A DNA stretch of 64,000 nt from Streptomyces fructofermentans (GCF_014651055.1 NZ_BMWD01000007.1:199339-263338); one strand, 5' to 3'; numbered from the stretch's first letter, positions 36,236 through 44,888 are shown. The notes: generated from the letters alone by a model not told the origin. Numbers and translations: made by a program.

Positions 36236-36259
36236 TTATCCGTGCGGTCGCAGCAATAA
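36236..36259. promoter_or_regulatory. Imperfect palindrome over the acyl-CoA dehydrogenase -10
   Basis: TTATCCGTGCG faces CGCAGCAATAA across 2 bp, with 8 of 11 positions matching. On the minus strand GATAAT (36240-36235) inside it is a good -10. The location suits repression by the divergent PaaX-like regulator. Confidence 0.5.
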
Positions 36260-36343
36260 CGTAATAGACGTGTTTCGGGGGAGGTGGCGCTCCGGTGCCG
36301 GGGGTCCAGCGGCCCGCGGCCCAGCGGCCGGGCGGCCGGGCGG

Positions 36344-36423
36344 CCCGGCGGTGCAACGGCCCGGTGGCCCGGCGGTTCGGCCGCCCGGCGGTGCAACGGC
36401 CCGGTGGCCCGGCGGTTCGGCCG
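36344..36423. repeat. Exact 40-bp tandem duplication
   Basis: The 40-bp unit 36344-36383 (including GGCGGTGCAACGGCCCGGTG) is repeated at 36384-36423 without mismatch, with partial copies on both sides. Confidence 0.8.
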
Positions 36424-36531
36424 CCCGGTGGCCGCCCCGCACCCGCGCGGCGCGTGCCGCGGGCACGCCTGGCACCCGGCGGCGCGGGGCGCCCGCGTCC
36501 CGTGCCTCCGCCACCGGGCACAATGCCGTCC

Positions 36532-37428
36532 ATGCGGATGAACCCGTCCTCGCCGCCGACCGGTCTCCGGCTGCGCCCCCTGTCGGCGCGCTCGGTGGTC
36601 CTGAGCCTCCTGCTGGGCGTGCACCCGCCCGAACTGCCCGTACGGGACCTGCTGCGCAGTGTGGAGCCCTTCGGCATCGCGGGCTCCACACTGCGCGCCG
36701 CGCTGAGCCGCATGGTCGCGGCGGGCGACCTGGTCCGTGTGGAGGCGGGCTACCGGCTCAGCGAACGGCTCCTTGAGCGCCAGCGCCGCCAGGACGACGC
36801 CGTCCACCCCGCGACCCGTGAGTGGGACGGCTCCTGGGAGACCGTCGTCGTCACGGCGACGGGCCGTGGGCCCGCCGAACGCGCCGAACTGCGAACGGAG
36901 TTGGCGGGCCTGAGGCTGGCGGAACTGCGCGAGGGGGTGTGGTTGCGGCCGGCCAACCTGCGGCGCCACCGGCCCGTCGGGCCCGCCGGCCTCACCCAGT
37001 TCTTCACGGCACGGCCCGAACAGCCGTCCCGTGATCTGGCCGCGGCCCTGTGGCCGCTCGACGCGTGGGCCGCCACCGCCGTGGCGCTGCTGGCCCACGT
37101 GGCCGCGACCAAGCAGCCGACGGACCGCCTCGCCGGCTTCGCCGCCGTGGTCCGGCACCTCGTCACGGACCCCGTACTGCCCGCCGAGCTGCTCCCGGAG
37201 GACTGGCCGGCGCCCGCCCTGCGGGCGGTGTACACGTCGTACCGGCGCGAGGTGGCCGAGGCCCTCCGACCCGGCGCGGTCGGCGGCGGGACGCCGCAGG
37301 TCGGGGCGCCCGGTGTTTCCCGGCGCGCAGGAGGGGGACTCGGCCCCGGTAGTCGGACGAATCCGATCGAGCGACACGGACCCGGCCCGCGAGCGGGCCG
37401 GACGCAGAAGGAAGATGAGGAGCGGTGA
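36532..37428 (+). CDS. PaaX-family transcriptional regulator
   Basis: This 298-residue regulator has the PaaX N-terminal winged helix (SARSVVLSLLLGVHPPELPVR; FGIAGSTLRAALSRMVAAGD) and the family's middle and C-terminal domains (REWDGSWETVVV; LDAWAATAVALLAH). PaaX family members respond to phenylacetyl-CoA or other acyl-CoA thioesters, which fits the divergent acyl-CoA dehydrogenase. The last 45 residues are low-complexity. The start was placed at 36532, 7 nt after CACAAT; ATG 36523 and 36538 are alternatives. A small ORF overlaps its stop (GTGA). Confidence 0.85.
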   Translation: MRMNPSSPPTGLRLRPLSARSVVLSLLLGVHPPELPVRDLLRSVEPFGIAGSTLRAALSRMVAAGDLVRVEAGYRLSERLLERQRRQDDAVHPATREWDGSWETVVVTATGRGPAERAELRTELAGLRLAELREGVWLRPANLRRHRPVGPAGLTQFFTARPEQPSRDLAAALWPLDAWAATAVALLAHVAATKQPTDRLAGFAAVVRHLVTDPVLPAELLPEDWPAPALRAVYTSYRREVAEALRPGAVGGGTPQVGAPGVSRRAGGGLGPGSRTNPIERHGPGPRAGRTQKEDEER

Positions 37429-37601
37429 CGGCGTACGGCAGCACCACCAGGAACACGGACCGCCCGGCCGAGACGGGATGGGCGAAGGCGCGGCGTCGGC
37501 GTGACGGCCGTGTCCGCAGCTGCCTCCCGGCGACGGCCGACAAGGACACCTGCCGGGCCCGGACGGAACCGGACTGGAACATCGTCAGGGGCGAGGACTG
37601 A
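37425..37601 (+). CDS. Possible 58-residue ORF overlapping the PaaX-like gene end
   Basis: A GTG overlapping the PaaX-like stop (GTGA), with GAGGAG before it, opens a 58-residue frame (VTAYGSTTRNTDRPAETG... ending NIVRGED). GC3 bias is consistent with coding. It is basic and Cys-containing, with no recognisable domain. The 4-bp overlap is the arrangement of true operon genes, but length makes it uncertain. Confidence 0.4.
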   Translation: MTAYGSTTRNTDRPAETGWAKARRRRDGRVRSCLPATADKDTCRARTEPDWNIVRGED

Positions 37602-37913
37602 GCGCTGCCGGCGGGCGCGCCCCGGACCACGCGGGGAGGCCTTCCGGGCGACCGCGGTGGGAGCGCGGCGGCCCGAACACGGCGGCGGCACCCGGCGGTG
37701 GAGCCGCCGCAGGGCCGGAGGGACGAGTGACGTCCCTCCGGCCCTTCGCGTACGTGAAGGGCCGGGCGGGGTGCGTCCGGCAGGTGTCCGGCGGCCGGGG
37801 AGCGGCGGTCGCGCCGGTGCCCGGTGATCAACTGGTGGGGTCCGGCACCCCGGGCTAACGTCGGTGTAGCGGAAATCTGCGTCCACCACGGCGCAGTCCA
37901 CGCGGACGAACTC
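37602..37913. other. Gap with terminator and DHA2 promoter region
   Basis: The 312-bp gap holds the strong hairpin at 37711-37745 and a TAACGT -10-like element (37856-37861), which would give a leader of about 45 nt for the transporter. Confidence 0.45.
37711..37745 (+). terminator. Strong hairpin terminator
   Basis: AGGGCCGGAGGGACG and CGTCCCTCCGGCCCT form a perfect 15-bp stem with the loop AGTGA. It lies 110 bp past the small ORF and 283 bp past the PaaX-like stop. Confidence 0.75.
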
Positions 37914-39554
37914 ATGACGGACGCTCACGCGACACCCTCGGAAACTGCCAAGTCCCCGGAGCGGGGCCACGGCAGCGGGATCGCGCTCCTCGTGATCGCC
38001 TCGTGCCAGCTGATGGTGGTCCTCGACATCACCATCGTGAACATCGCCCTTCCGCACATCCAGAGTTCACTCGGCTTCTCGACCGAGAGCCTGTCCTGGG
38101 TGGTCAACGCCTACACGCTGACCTTCGGCGGTCTGCTGCTGCTCGGCGGACGCCTGGGCGACATCCTCGGCCGCCGCAGGGTCTTCATCTTCGGCGTGCT
38201 GCTCTTCGTCCTGGCCTCCCTGCTCGGCGGACTCTCCCAAGAGTCCTGGCAGTTGCTCGCCGCGAGGTCGCTGCAGGGTGTCGGTGCCGCCATCGCCTCC
38301 CCGACCGCCCTCTCGCTCATCACCACGACCTTCCGCGAAGGACCCGAGCGCAACAGGGCGTTCGGCGTGTTCGCCGCGGTCTCGGCCGGCGGCAGCGCGA
38401 TCGGACTCCTCGCGGGCGGGCTGCTCGTGGAGTGGCTCGACTGGCGCTGGGTCTTCTTCGTGAACGTGCCCATCGGCCTGCTGATCGCTCTCGCCACGCC
38501 GCGCTACATCAAGGAGTCGGAACGCCATCCGGGCCACTTCGACATCCTCGGCGCGCTCACCTCCACCATCGGCATGGTGCTGCTCGTCTACGGCTTCATC
38601 CGCGCCTCGGAGGACGGCTGGAGCGACGCGCTGACCATTGCCGCGTTCATCGCGGCGGTCGTGATCCTCGCCGCGTTCATCGCCGTGGAGAGCCGCTCGA
38701 AGCAGCCGATCACGCCTCTGCGGATGTTCCGGGACCGGAACCGCTCGGGCGTCTACGCGATGATGCTGAGCCTGTCCGCGGCGATCTTCGGCATGTTCTT
38801 CTTCCTCACGCTCTTCGTCCAGAACGTCCTGGGCTTCAGCCCGTTGAAGGCGGGCCTCGCCTTCCTCCCGATCAGCGCCATCATCGCCGTCGGCGCGGGC
38901 TGCGCCTCCCAACTGCTGCCCAGGTGGGGCCCGAAGCCGTTCATGGTCGTTGGCGCGGTGTTCGCGGCCGTGGGACTCGGCTGGCTGACCTTCACCAACG
39001 TCAACAGCACGTACGCGGGCAGCATCCTGGGTCCGATGCTCGTCTTCGGCTTCGGCATGGGACTGCAGTTCGTCTCGCTGACCCTGATGGCGGTGTCCGG
39101 CGTCCGGGCACGGGACACGGGCGCGGCCTCCGGCATCCTCAACGCGACCCAGCAGGTGGGCGGTTCGCTCGGCCTGTCGGTGCTGGTGACCGTCTACGGC
39201 ACCGCCAGCCGCAACGAGGCCACCGACCAGGTCGCCAAGTTCATGCAGGAGGCGACACCGGCACAGCGCCTGGAGTTCCGCAGGACGGGTCAACTTCCCG
39301 CGCCCTGGAGCTCCGAGGTGCTCACGTCGGGCATCGCGAGTTCGTTCGTCGCGGCGGCCGTCTTCGCCGTCGTGGCAGCCCTGGTCGCGGTGTTCGTCAT
39401 CCAGGTGCGCCCCGACGACCTGCAGCGGCTCCAGGGCAACGGCGCCCTTCCCGGCGTACCGGCCGAGAGCGGGGCGGAGACGGCCGATGGGCCGGCGGCG
39501 GGCGCGGACGACGCGCCGGAACCCGGGACGGAGCGTCCGCCACCGGACGGCTGA
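37914..39554 (+). CDS. MFS transporter, DHA2 (14-TM) drug-efflux type
   Basis: This 546-residue proton-coupled exporter has 14 predicted membrane helices. DHA2 motifs are clear: LDITIVNIALPHIQ in TM1, RLGDILGRRRVFIFG between TM2 and TM3, and GxxxGPxxGG-like GGSAIGLLAGGLLVEWLDWRWVF in TM5. An acidic, Pro-rich tail follows residue 510. Members export antibiotics and cationic dyes (EmrB/QacA). It stands alone with no adjacent repressor gene, and substrate is not predictable. Confidence 0.92.
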   Translation: MTDAHATPSETAKSPERGHGSGIALLVIASCQLMVVLDITIVNIALPHIQSSLGFSTESLSWVVNAYTLTFGGLLLLGGRLGDILGRRRVFIFGVLLFVLASLLGGLSQESWQLLAARSLQGVGAAIASPTALSLITTTFREGPERNRAFGVFAAVSAGGSAIGLLAGGLLVEWLDWRWVFFVNVPIGLLIALATPRYIKESERHPGHFDILGALTSTIGMVLLVYGFIRASEDGWSDALTIAAFIAAVVILAAFIAVESRSKQPITPLRMFRDRNRSGVYAMMLSLSAAIFGMFFFLTLFVQNVLGFSPLKAGLAFLPISAIIAVGAGCASQLLPRWGPKPFMVVGAVFAAVGLGWLTFTNVNSTYAGSILGPMLVFGFGMGLQFVSLTLMAVSGVRARDTGAASGILNATQQVGGSLGLSVLVTVYGTASRNEATDQVAKFMQEATPAQRLEFRRTGQLPAPWSSEVLTSGIASSFVAAAVFAVVAALVAVFVIQVRPDDLQRLQGNGALPGVPAESGAETADGPAAGADDAPEPGTERPPPDG

Positions 39555-39600
39555 ACACCCGCCGCCCGTACGGATGCCCGGCGCCCCGGCACGGCGCCCG

Positions 39601-39645
39601 GCCCTGACCGCCCTGACCGCCCTGACCGCCCGGACCGCCCTGACC
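39601..39645. repeat. 9-bp tandem repeat between convergent genes
   Basis: GCCCTGACC is repeated five times in tandem (one copy with GG for TG), followed by a partial copy. It lies between the DHA2 transporter stop and the TSUP stop. Confidence 0.75.
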
Positions 39646-39686
39646 GCCCGGCCCCTTTGTGCGGGAGCACCGGACTCCCCGAGCCC

Positions 39687-40454
39687 TCAGCGCAGGAGCA
39701 GGTGCGCCAGGGACGTGGAGCCGACGGCCACGATCAGCGTCCGCAGGACCGCGGGGCTGAAGCGGCGGCCCAGTGCTGCGCCGAGCGTGCCGCCGAGCGC
39801 CGAACCGACCGCGATCAGCGCGACCGCCGTCCAGTCGAACTCCGCCGTGAACACGAAGAAGAGCGCCGCGACGGCGTTGACGACGGCGACGAGCACGTTC
39901 TTCACGGCGTTGAGGCGTTGCAGCCGCTCGTCCAGGAGCAGGCCCATCAGGGAGACGTAGAGGATGCCCTGGGCTGCGGAGAAGTAGCCGCCGTACACAC
40001 TGGCGAGGGTCAGGCCGACCGGCAGCAGCGGCCCGCCGTCGCGCCGGGCACGGCCCCCCGTGCGCGCGCGACGGCGGCGCACGCCCTCGGCGATCAAGGG
40101 CTGGAGTGCGACCAGGACGAGGGCCAGGGCCACCAGCACCGGCACGATCCGCTCGAACGCGCCGGGCGGCAGGACCAGCAGGAGCGAGGCGCCGGTGAGG
40201 CCGCCCAGCGCGGCCCCCGCGCACAGCTTCCGCAGCAGACGGCCCCGGCCGGCCAGCTCCCCGCGGTGTCCGACGGCCGCGGCGACCGAACCGGGCACCA
40301 GGCCGAGCGCGTTGGAGACGGTGGCGGTGACGGGCGACAGCCCGGTGGCGAGCAGCACCGGGAAGGTGATCAGCGTTCCGGAGCCGACGACACTGTTCAG
40401 GGCGCCCGCGCCGACCGCTGCCGCGCCCACCGCGACCATCTCGTCCGGCGTCAT
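39687..40454 (-). CDS. TSUP-family (TauE/SafE) permease
   Basis: This 255-residue integral membrane protein has about eight helices in two homologous halves. It has the TSUP motif pattern ALNSVVGSGTLITFP in the first half and GYFSAAQGILYVSLMGLL in the second. These transporters move sulfite, sulfoacetate or other organosulfur or carboxylate anions. The ATG at 40454 lacks a Shine-Dalgarno but overlaps the stop of a 34-residue leader ORF through ATGA. A 20-bp palindrome covers the -35 region. Confidence 0.88.
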   Translation of the reverse strand: MTPDEMVAVGAAAVGAGALNSVVGSGTLITFPVLLATGLSPVTATVSNALGLVPGSVAAAVGHRGELAGRGRLLRKLCAGAALGGLTGASLLLVLPPGAFERIVPVLVALALVLVALQPLIAEGVRRRRARTGGRARRDGGPLLPVGLTLASVYGGYFSAAQGILYVSLMGLLLDERLQRLNAVKNVLVAVVNAVAALFFVFTAEFDWTAVALIAVGSALGGTLGAALGRRFSPAVLRTLIVAVGSTSLAHLLLR

Positions 40455-40555
40455 GCCGCACCCAGCGGCCACCCGGGCCCGAGGCCCGCCGTCACGGGGG
40501 CGGTCGGCGGGGCGCCACCCGACGCCCGATGGTCCGTGCCCGATGTGATCTCCAT
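40451..40555 (-). CDS. 34-residue leader ORF coupled to TSUP gene
   Basis: The ATG at 40555 is 7 nt after a TAGCGT -10 (40568-40563) and has no Shine-Dalgarno, as for a leaderless message. The ORF (MEITSGTDHRASGGAPPTAP then 14 more residues) ends in a TGA that overlaps the TSUP ATG. It is Gly/Pro/Ala-rich and unrecognised. Coupling is the only evident role. Confidence 0.45.
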   Translation of the reverse strand: MEITSGTDHRASGGAPPTAPVTAGLGPGWPLGAA

Positions 40556-40578
40556 GGTGCCGACGCTATCCGGACCGT

Positions 40579-40598
40579 GGTTCGGCACGCGCCGAACC
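40579..40598. promoter_or_regulatory. 20-bp palindrome over the TSUP promoter
   Basis: GGTTCGGCACGCGCCGAACC has perfect 8-bp arms around ACGC. It overlaps the expected -35 of the TSUP/leader promoter. It could also fold as a terminator for the phosphatase gene ending at 40635. Confidence 0.6.
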
Positions 40599-40634
40599 GT
40601 GACGGCACCCGTGGGGCCGGCTCCCGGGCTTCCT

Positions 40635-43436
40635 TCAGGGGATGGGCTGTTCGGCCCAGATGACCTTGCCCGCGGGGGTGTAGCGGGTGCCCCAGCGCTC
40701 GGAGAGCTGGGCGACGAGGAACAGGCCGCGCCCGCCCTCGTCGGTGGTCGCCGCGTACCGCAGATGCGGTGAGGTGCTGCTGCCGTCGAAGACCTCGCAG
40801 ATGAGGCTGCGGTCGCGCAGGACCCGCACCCGGATGGGATCTCCGCCGTACCGGATCGCGTTGGTGACCAGCTCGCTGAGGATCAGCTCCGTCGCGAAGG
40901 CCATGTCGTCGAGGCCCCACTCCGACAACTGCCGGGTGAGCGACGCGCGGACCTCGCCGACCGCCGCAGGCTCGGACGGCACCTGCCACTCGGCGATGTG
41001 CTCGTCGCCGAGCGCGCGCGTCCCGGCGACGATCAGGGCGATGTCGTCCGCGGGCCGGGCGGGCAGCAGTTCCTCCAGGACGATCCGGCAGGTCTCCTCC
41101 GGCGACCGGTCCGCCCCGGTCAGGGCGGAGCGCAGCATTTCGAGTCCGACGTCGATGTCCCGTTCACGGTCCTCGACCAGCCCGTCCGTGTAGAGGACCA
41201 GCCGGCTGCCCTCCTCCAGTTTGAGTTCGGCCGTCTCGTACGGCAGGCCGCCCAGCCCGAGCGGCGGTCCCGCGGGCACGTCCGGGAACTCGACACTGCC
41301 GTCGGGCCGTACGACGGCCGGTGGAGGGTGCCCGGCCCGCGCGACGGCGCACTGCCGCGAGGCCGGGTCGTACACGGCGTACAGACAGGTGGCGCCGGTG
41401 ATGGCGCCGGTGTCCTCGGCGCCCTCGTCCTGGTCGATACGGCCGACCAACTCGTCGAGGAGTCCGAGCAGTTCGTCGGGCGGCAGGTCGAGCGAGGAGA
41501 AGTTGTGGACCGCGGTGCGCAGGCGCCCCATCGTGGCCGCCGCGTGCAGCCCGTGCCCGACGACGTCACCGACGACCACCGCGACACGCGCGCCGGACAG
41601 GGGCAGCACGTCGAACCAGTCCCCGCCCACCCCCGCCTGCGCCGGGAGATAGCGGTACGCGACGTCCAGGGCGCCCTGCTCGGGGAGGTTCCGGGGCAGC
41701 AGACTGCGCTGGAGCGTCACCGCCATGGTGTGCTCACGGGTGTAGCGGCGGGCGTTGTCGATGGAGACCGCCGCGCGGGCGACCAGTTCCTCGGCGAGTG
41801 CCAGTTCCTCGTCGTCGAACGGTTCCGGCTTCTCCGAGCGCCAGAAGTTGACCACGCCCATCACCAGATGCCCCACGCGCAGCGGGACGATGATGAGCGA
41901 GTGGATTCCGTACTCCACGACCTGCGCGGTGCGCTCCAGATCCTGCGCCAGCCAGCCCGGGGCCTCACTGAGTTCCGGCTCGACGACGGCCTCGCCCGTA
42001 CCGATGCTGCGGGCCTGCGGGGACGAGGGGACGAACCGGATGCGCCTGCCGACCGGGTAGAGCGGCGCGTCCTCGCGGATCCCGCTGAACGCCGTGCGGC
42101 GCAGATCGGTACCGGGCTCCGGCTCCTCCCCGTTCAGCACGGCGTCGGCCAGGTCCACGGTCACGAAGTCGGCGAACCGGGGCACGGCCACGTCGGCCAG
42201 TTCCTGGGCGGTCCGGGTCACGTCGAGCCCCGTGCCGATGCCCACTCCCGCGTCGTACAGGAGCTTGAGGTGCTCGCGGGCCATCTCGGCCCGGCCGGAC
42301 AGCGCGCGCAGCTCGGTCGAGTCGCGGAGCGTCGCGACACTGCCCGCGGGACCGCCCCGGAGGTCCGTGGTGCGCTGGTTGATCGCCAGCAGCCGGTCCC
42401 CGACCAGGTGGACCTCGTCCGTCGCGACACGGCCGGAGGCGAGCAGTTCGGCCGTCGCGGCGTCCAGGCCGAGGTGCTGGACGTGCCGCCCCTCGGCGTC
42501 CTCGGGCAGGTCGAGCAGCCGGTGCGCCTCGTCGTTGGCGAGCAGCAGGCGCCCCTCGCCGCCGACGATCAGGACCCCCTCCCGCACGGAGTGCAGCACC
42601 GCGTCGTGGTGCTCGTACATCCGGGTCATCTCGAACGGCCCCAGACCGTGGGTCTGCCGCAGCAGGCGCCTGGTCACCAGGGCCGTACCCATCGTGGCCA
42701 GCACGAGTGCCACGCCCGCGGCGGTCAGCAGGAGCGGGAGCTGCTGGTCGGCGACTCCTCCGACGTTCTCGGTGGTGATGCCCGCCGACACCAGGCCCAC
42801 GACCTCGCCCTCGTCGTTCTTGACCGGCACCGTGGCCTGCACCAGCGGTCCCAGGGTGCCCGTGATCTCCTCGGTGACGGACTCGCCCGCCAGCGCCGGA
42901 TCGAGCGTGCCGACGAACTTCTTGCCGATCCGGTCCGGCTTGGGGTGCGTGTAGCGGATTCCGTCGGTGTTCAGCACGACGATGAAGTCGACCTTGGACT
43001 GCTTGCGGGCCGCCTCGGCGCGCGGCTGGAGGATCACCGTCGGGGACGGGGCTTCCAACGCTTCCTGGATACCCGGGGAGTTGGCGAAGGTCTCGGCGAC
43101 CGCGAGCGAGCGGTTTCGGGCCTCGGTGGTCGTGTCGTGCCGGACCTGGACCACCAGCGCCACCACCGCGGCCACGACCAGCAGCAGCACGATCACCACT
43201 TGCAGCAGGAACACCTGGCCCGCCACGCTGCGGCCGCCCAGGGTGGATCGCAGCCCCGCCGTGGACGTGCGTCGGGGCCCGCCTTCGCGTGCCCCTCGCT
43301 GCGCGCGCGGTTCCCGCGCGGCCGGCCGTGCTCGCCGTTTGTGCAGGCGGCGGGGACGGTCACGCCGATGCTGCGCGTGCTGTCCTTCGGGGCGCGGGGT
43401 CGACTGAGCCGAGGATCGACCCCAGAGTCGGACCAT
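40635..43436 (-). CDS. PAS/GAF/SpoIIE-type phosphatase fused to RsbW-like kinase
   Basis: This 933-residue membrane protein is a multi-input regulator of an anti-sigma-antagonist pathway. Domains in order: basic, disordered N-terminus (1-70); TM1 (about 75-97); extracytoplasmic single-cache sensor (about 100-235); TM2 (about 240-262); PAS (about 275-375); GAF (about 400-570); PP2C/SpoIIE phosphatase (about 595-785, GVGGDWFDVLPL and VVGDVVGHG); and HATPase_c_2 (about 800-933, ILSELVTNAIRYGG, TDEGGRGLFLVAQLSERWG). The ATG at 43436 is 7 nt after a TAGACA -10-like element and looks leaderless. Orphan of this type; no anti-anti-sigma gene adjoins. Confidence 0.92.
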   Translation of the reverse strand: MVRLWGRSSAQSTPRPEGQHAQHRRDRPRRLHKRRARPAAREPRAQRGAREGGPRRTSTAGLRSTLGGRSVAGQVFLLQVVIVLLLVVAAVVALVVQVRHDTTTEARNRSLAVAETFANSPGIQEALEAPSPTVILQPRAEAARKQSKVDFIVVLNTDGIRYTHPKPDRIGKKFVGTLDPALAGESVTEEITGTLGPLVQATVPVKNDEGEVVGLVSAGITTENVGGVADQQLPLLLTAAGVALVLATMGTALVTRRLLRQTHGLGPFEMTRMYEHHDAVLHSVREGVLIVGGEGRLLLANDEAHRLLDLPEDAEGRHVQHLGLDAATAELLASGRVATDEVHLVGDRLLAINQRTTDLRGGPAGSVATLRDSTELRALSGRAEMAREHLKLLYDAGVGIGTGLDVTRTAQELADVAVPRFADFVTVDLADAVLNGEEPEPGTDLRRTAFSGIREDAPLYPVGRRIRFVPSSPQARSIGTGEAVVEPELSEAPGWLAQDLERTAQVVEYGIHSLIIVPLRVGHLVMGVVNFWRSEKPEPFDDEELALAEELVARAAVSIDNARRYTREHTMAVTLQRSLLPRNLPEQGALDVAYRYLPAQAGVGGDWFDVLPLSGARVAVVVGDVVGHGLHAAATMGRLRTAVHNFSSLDLPPDELLGLLDELVGRIDQDEGAEDTGAITGATCLYAVYDPASRQCAVARAGHPPPAVVRPDGSVEFPDVPAGPPLGLGGLPYETAELKLEEGSRLVLYTDGLVEDRERDIDVGLEMLRSALTGADRSPEETCRIVLEELLPARPADDIALIVAGTRALGDEHIAEWQVPSEPAAVGEVRASLTRQLSEWGLDDMAFATELILSELVTNAIRYGGDPIRVRVLRDRSLICEVFDGSSTSPHLRYAATTDEGGRGLFLVAQLSERWGTRYTPAGKVIWAEQPIP

Positions 43437-43706
43437 ACGCCCATGTCTACACTGCCCGGCGCCGTGAGGCGAGAGTGTCACGCGGCGCGGACGGCGGGTC
43501 CCGGAACCGGATGGACCAGACCACTGGAGGGAGCCGCTGCGGTGGTGGGCGCGTACGGAGGCCCCGGAGGGCCCGGGCTGCCTCCGGGTACGACCGGGGC
43601 CGGCTGCCACGGGCGTCGACGGCGGGTTGTGCCGCCCGCCCGCTCCCGTCGCATCATGGAGTGAGTGCGTTTCACCCCCTTTGCCCATCGAGTGCGGGAG
43701 GCCGCC

Positions 43707-43943
43707 ATGCCCACGCCGGACCGTTACCGGCTGACGTTCACCCACGGACGGTCGGACGTCGACGCGCCCAAGGACCAGGTCGTGGTCGAGAGGACCGCCG
43801 GACTGGGGCCGGGCGGGAACCCGGTCTACTCCGATCCCACGGGCATCCTCCGTGCGGAGATCAGTCCGAGGGGTGAGGTGCGGATGCTGGCCAGTGGCGG
43901 TCACCAGTCGCCGCAGCCGCCCGTCGTCGAGCCGCTGCCCTGA
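43707..43943 (+). CDS. DUF6296 family protein
   Basis: This 78-residue soluble protein matches the DUF6296 pattern over its full length: PDRYRLTF, VVERTAGLGPGGNPVYSDPT and ILRAEISPRGEVRMLASGGH. GGGAGG precedes the ATG. Family members are Streptomyces-specific and of unknown role. It is divergent from the SpoIIE phosphatase gene. Confidence 0.85.
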   Translation: MPTPDRYRLTFTHGRSDVDAPKDQVVVERTAGLGPGGNPVYSDPTGILRAEISPRGEVRMLASGGHQSPQPPVVEPLP

Positions 43944-44246
43944 CCGACCCGAGGGCGGCGGGACGAGACCCGGTCCGGGCACGGCCCGGCAACAGCACGG
44001 CCCGGCCGGGGGCCCGGTTCGGTGTGACACGGCCCGGGGGAGGGGCGGTCGCGCGGGCCGGTCCGTCCAGGCACGGGAACGCCCCGGCACATGGTGTGCC
44101 GGGTGCGTCGGCGCGCGGTGACGGCGGCCCGGCGGATCGGGCTCGGTGCCCGGGCCCTTCCGGCCGGGCCATGCCGCCGCGGTACGGGCGCAGGCGACCA
44201 GGCGCGTGCGCCCGGCCCCGCCGCTCCGGCCGGTCCACCCACCGGG
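43944..44246. other. Convergent gap with terminator
   Basis: This 303-bp gap between DUF6296 and the PAP2-like gene contains repeated CGGCCCGG runs and the hairpin at 44083-44103. No gene is seen. Confidence 0.45.
44083..44103. terminator. Hairpin in convergent gap
   Basis: CCCGGCACA and TGTGCCGGG form a perfect 9-bp stem with the loop TGG. Confidence 0.6.
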
Positions 44247-44888
44247 TCAGGCCAGCAGGAAACCGGCGGCCGTGACCGCTCCCAGTGAGGCGCCGGCCGC
44301 GGTCTGCGCGGCGGAGTGGTACCCGAGCGCCACCCGGGACCAGCAGACCGCCGCCACGAGCGTGTACGCGGTCAGCCACCAGGCCGAGTGGACGGCGGCG
44401 AGCATCGCCACGACCGAGGACGCCACGGCGGAGTCGACGCTGATCTTCCACACCGTGTTCACGCCGAACAGCACGACGGTCATGCACCACAGGGAGGCCG
44501 TCGCCACCAGGACCTCGGTGGGCGCGCCGCCGATTCCCATCACCGCGGCGCCGAAGCCCAGCGAGGCGAGGATGACCAGGAAGATCGGTGCCCGCTGCCT
44601 CCGGTCGATCACATGCCGGTCGTCCCAGGTGCCCCGCCGACCCTCCCACTCGATGTACGCGGCCGGGACGATCCCCGCGCACAGTGCGCCGAACAGGCCC
44701 CAGGGGACGCCGGTCCAGTCGCCGGCGGCCGCTGTGCCGAGGCCGGTCATGCCGGCGAGCAGGGCGTTGCGGGGCTGGAGCACGTCGGTGACGACGCGGG
44801 CGACGCTCCCCGGCCCCTCGGCACGGCCGCTGCGCCGTCCGGCGTCTCGGCTCGGCGGTCGCTCGGGAGCGGGGCTGTCGGACTTCAC
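44247..44888 (-). CDS. Degenerate PAP2-like membrane protein
   Basis: This 213-residue protein has about six membrane helices. The C-terminal half has the PAP2 acid-phosphatase layout (VNTVWKISVDSAV, then SRVALGYHSAAQTAAGASLG). In a true PAP2 enzyme motif 3 reads SRVxxGxHxxxDVxxG; here His is kept but Asp is Gln, and motif 2 lacks its catalytic His-Ser-Gly. It may be an inactive lipid-phosphatase relative. GTG start with a GAGGTG site. Confidence 0.7.
   Translation of the reverse strand: MKSDSPAPERPPSRDAGRRSGRAEGPGSVARVVTDVLQPRNALLAGMTGLGTAAAGDWTGVPWGLFGALCAGIVPAAYIEWEGRRGTWDDRHVIDRRQRAPIFLVILASLGFGAAVMGIGGAPTEVLVATASLWCMTVVLFGVNTVWKISVDSAVASSVVAMLAAVHSAWWLTAYTLVAAVCWSRVALGYHSAAQTAAGASLGAVTAAGFLLA

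Larger units (their letters stand above)
36221..36531. other. Divergent intergenic region with 40-bp duplication
   Basis: This 311-bp gap lies between the acyl-CoA dehydrogenase and PaaX-like genes. It has an AT-richer palindrome near the dehydrogenase end and a GC-rich 40-bp tandem duplication in the middle. A CACAAT -10-like element (36519-36524) near the right end could give a leaderless mRNA for the regulator. Confidence 0.5.

Noticed and set aside
36344..36423. Possible CRISPR-like array
   Set aside because: Only two direct copies with no spacers and no cas genes.
39601..39645. Possible origin or att repeat from GCCCTGACC units
   Set aside because: Short, intergenic between convergent genes, no tRNA or integrase nearby. 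Best read as slippage repeat.
40635..44090. Extended N-terminus of the SpoIIE phosphatase to 44090
   Set aside because: The extra 218 residues overlap the DUF6296 gene and have no domain. The -10-like element and TM placement support 43436.
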